A stretch of 7,469 nucleotides of DNA from Rhodospirillales bacterium (GTDB taxonomy: Bacteria; Pseudomonadota; Alphaproteobacteria; Rhodospirillales; Casp-alpha2). This document shows positions 5,535 through 7,469 of this stretch, piece by piece. The notes under the pieces are model-generated. The model had not been told where the DNA came from and ran no database searches. It saw nothing but the letters and a program-made list of their open reading frames with translations. How positions within the stretch are numbered: the stretch's first letter is position 1; the number at the start of each line of letters is the position of its first letter. The position numbers and the translations under genes are program-made. The DNA is taken from NCBI GenBank assembly GCA_021775275.1, contig JAJFIE010000439.1:1-7469 (forward strand). Direction: 5' to 3'.

Positions 5535-7469
5535 TTATGAGCACCCGCTGGTGCCGCCGCACGTGTTGCATTTCAGACACGTGCCATTACGGACAAGAGT
5601 AAAGTTTCCACACTCTGTACAAGCATCACCTTCGTAACCTTTCATGCGGGCTTCTCGAACGCGCCCCAGGCGTTCGTCGGTCTTCTCCATGACTTCGGCG
5701 GATACGGAAATAGCGGTGGCAGTCTCGGTCGTTGATATTAACTGTTGAGCACTGCCATTGCCGCCTCCGGATGCCACCGCGGTCCCGGCGGAAGCCGCAA
5801 CCGTACCGGCAACGCCTTCTTCAGAGCCTTGGTTGTTACTGATGACAACGAGTTTTGAGCGCACGTAACCCCGTGACGCACACCGCGCCACGACTTCTTC
5901 CATGCTTCCGCTATCAAGGTTTTCGAGGCTACCTTCGCCGTTACCACGGCCCAGACTATCAGGTAGCAGATCACTTGGCTCCGCATGGGCCAGATCGTTC
6001 CGTCCCAGATAGGAAACCGCGAGTTCACGGAAGATGTAGTCGAGGATGGATGTCGCCATCTTGATCGTCTCGTTCCCCTCGACAATACCGGATGGCTCGA
6101 AGCGGGTGAAGGTGAATGCCTCGACATATTCCTCCAGCGGGACGCCATATTGCAGACCAAGCGATATGGCGATGGCGAAGTTATTCATCATGCTGCGGAA
6201 GGCCGCGCCTTCCTTGTGCATATCGATGAAAATCTCCGATAACCGGCCATCTTCGTATTCACCGGTGCGGAGGTAGACCTTGTGACCGCCAACAGCGGCT
6301 TTCTGGGTGTAGCCCTTGCGCCGCGATGGCGGACGCAGGCGCTTTGCGATATACCGTTCAACAATCCGCTCGGCAACGATTTCCGGGCGTTTACCGGCGG
6401 GCGCTTCAAGCAACGATTCCACAGCCTCATCGGCATCTTCCACATCATCATAGAGCGAGGACGACAGGGGTTGGGACAATTTGGAGCCATCGCGATACAG
6501 CGCGTTGGCTTTGAGCGCCAGACGCCACGATAACAGATAGGCTTCCTTGCATTCCTCGACCGTTGCCGAATTGGGCATGTTGATGGTCTTGGATATGGCG
6601 CCACTGATGAACGGCTGGCTGGCTGCCATCATGCGAATATGACTGTCCACCGAGAGGAAGCGTTTGCCGGTCTTGCCACATGCATTGGCGCAGTCAAACA
6701 CAGGAAGATGCTCGTCCTTCAGCTTGGGCGCGCCTTCCAGCGTCATGGCGCCACAGACATAGACGTTTGACGCCTCAATCTCGTCCTTCGAAAAGCCCAG
6801 TTCAGCCAGCATATCGAACGAGATATCGTCCAGTTTTGCAGCCTCAATGCCCAGGCTTTCGGTGCAGAAGCTTTCGCCCAGGGACCACTTGTTGAAAACG
6901 AAGCGGATATCGAAGGCGTCACCGACTGCATTCTCAACCAGATCAATAGCATCGTCTGTGAACCCTTTGTTTTTCAAGGATTCAAGATTCACACCGGGAG
7001 CCCCTGCGAGGGTTCCATGACCAACAGCATAGCGTACCATATCGCGAGTTTCGGAGTCACTGTAACCAAGATGTTTCAGCGCCACCGGCGCCATACGATT
7101 GATGATCTTGAAGTACCCGCCGCCGGCAAGTTTCTTGAACTTCACCAGGGCAAAATCGGGTTCAATCCCTGTGGTGTCGCAATCCATAACCAGACCGATG
7201 GTTCCCGTCGGTGCAATGACCGTGGTCTGGGCATTGCGGAAACCGTGCGCCTGTCCGAGCTCAAGCGCCTGATCCCAGGCTTCTTTTGCGGCCTCGGCAA
7301 GGACTTTATCCTTACAATTTTCTTGATCCAGCGCCACCGGCAGGATCGACAGGTCTTCATATCCGTCGGATTTGCTGTAGGCCGCATTACGGTGGTTCCG
7401 GATAACCCGCAACATCTGGTCACGGTTATCGTCATACCCGGGGAACGCACCCATTTCACCGGCCATCTC
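5535..7469 (-). CDS. nrdJ: adenosylcobalamin-dependent (class II) ribonucleotide reductase, C-terminal half
   Basis: The gene enters from the right edge; 644 codons of an expected roughly 1,200 are present, so the true start and the N-terminal active-site motifs are off-window. It reduces ribonucleotides to deoxyribonucleotides using coenzyme B12 instead of an oxygen-dependent iron radical. Counting from the ATG at 7466, the fragment has the reductase-barrel signature [19 protein letters not shown] (77-95), [12 protein letters not shown] (288-299), a TSCPD-type domain (about 395-490, with [20 protein letters not shown]), a Gly/Ala/Ser-rich linker (about 545-590), and a C-terminal cysteine cluster C616, C619, C630, C633, C636, C642. 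The last resembles a zinc ribbon and/or the redox-active tail that re-reduces the active site. The ATG at 7466 is internal: the upstream codon is in frame and sense. The stop TAA (5535-5537) is followed by a strong terminator. Confidence 0.95.
   Translation of the reverse strand, partial: EMAGEMGAFPGYDDNRDQMLRVIRNHRNAAYSKSDGYEDLSILPVALDQENCKDKVLAEAAKEAWDQALELGQAHGFRNAQTTVIAPTGTIGLVMDCDTTGIEPDFALVKFKKLAGGGYFKIINRMAPVALKHLGYSDSETRDMVRYAVGHGTLAGAPGVNLESLKNKGFTDDAIDLVENAVGDAFDIRFVFNKWSLGESFCTESLGIEAAKLDDISFDMLAELGFSKDEIEASNVYVCGAMTLEGAPKLKDEHLPVFDCANACGKTGKRFLSVDSHIRMMAASQPFISGAISKTINMPNSATVEECKEAYLLSWRLALKANALYRDGSKLSQPLSSSLYDDVEDADEAVESLLEAPAGKRPEIVAERIVERYIAKRLRPPSRRKGYTQKAAVGGHKVYLRTGEYEDGRLSEIFIDMHKEGAAFRSMMNNFAIAISLGLQYGVPLEEYVEAFTFTRFEPSGIVEGNETIKMATSILDYIFRELAVSYLGRNDLAHAEPSDLLPDSLGRGNGEGSLENLDSGSMEEVVARCASRGYVRSKLVVISNNQGSEEGVAGTVAASAGTAVASGGGNGSAQQLISTTETATAISVSAEVMEKTDERLGRVREARMKGYEGDACTECGNFTLVRNGTCLKCNTCGGTSGCS

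Noticed and set aside
5276..5602. Plus-strand open frame of 108 codons
   Set aside because: It runs through the nrdJ terminator and antisense to the nrdJ 3' end, with no recognisable domain.

Overview
The window looks like an alphaproteobacterial chromosome segment, probably from the Rhodospirillales or a related group. The evidence is the gene order (trkA, then hfq and hflX), the Hfq sequence with its alphaproteobacterial-style acidic tail, and a long cobalamin-dependent ribonucleotide reductase. Base composition looks moderate in GC and fairly even, and I see no insertion sequences, tRNAs, rRNAs, CRISPR arrays or phage genes. This is mostly core genome, with one less-characterised gene in the middle.

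Left block, plus strand (1-2786): the 3' end of trkA (potassium uptake regulator), a HAD-family phosphatase that follows 22 bases later, a 150-base gap with a possible promoter, hfq (RNA chaperone), and hflX (ribosome-associated GTPase) only a few bases after hfq. The layout suggests a trkA-HAD transcript followed by an hfq-hflX unit.

Middle block (2787-3965): a RidA/YjgF-family gene on the minus strand converges on hflX with a 22-base gap. A divergent 176-base spacer carries a perfect TATAAT and leads to a plus-strand deoxycytidylate (dCMP) deaminase-type gene. That gene converges on the next minus-strand gene over a strong hairpin.

Right block, minus strand (3966-7469): a two-domain protein joins a CheY-like receiver to a metallo-beta-lactamase-fold hydrolase. 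Its 333-base upstream region holds a run of compact palindromes. The block ends with the C-terminal half of the class II (adenosylcobalamin) ribonucleotide reductase nrdJ, which has a textbook intrinsic terminator and runs off the right edge. dCMP deaminase and ribonucleotide reductase both feed the deoxynucleotide pool.

The item most worth following up is the receiver-hydrolase fusion. All expected phosphorelay and metal-site residues are visible, but its substrate is not apparent from the sequence. Directly upstream lies a tandem set of three short perfect dyads that could be operators or leader hairpins.
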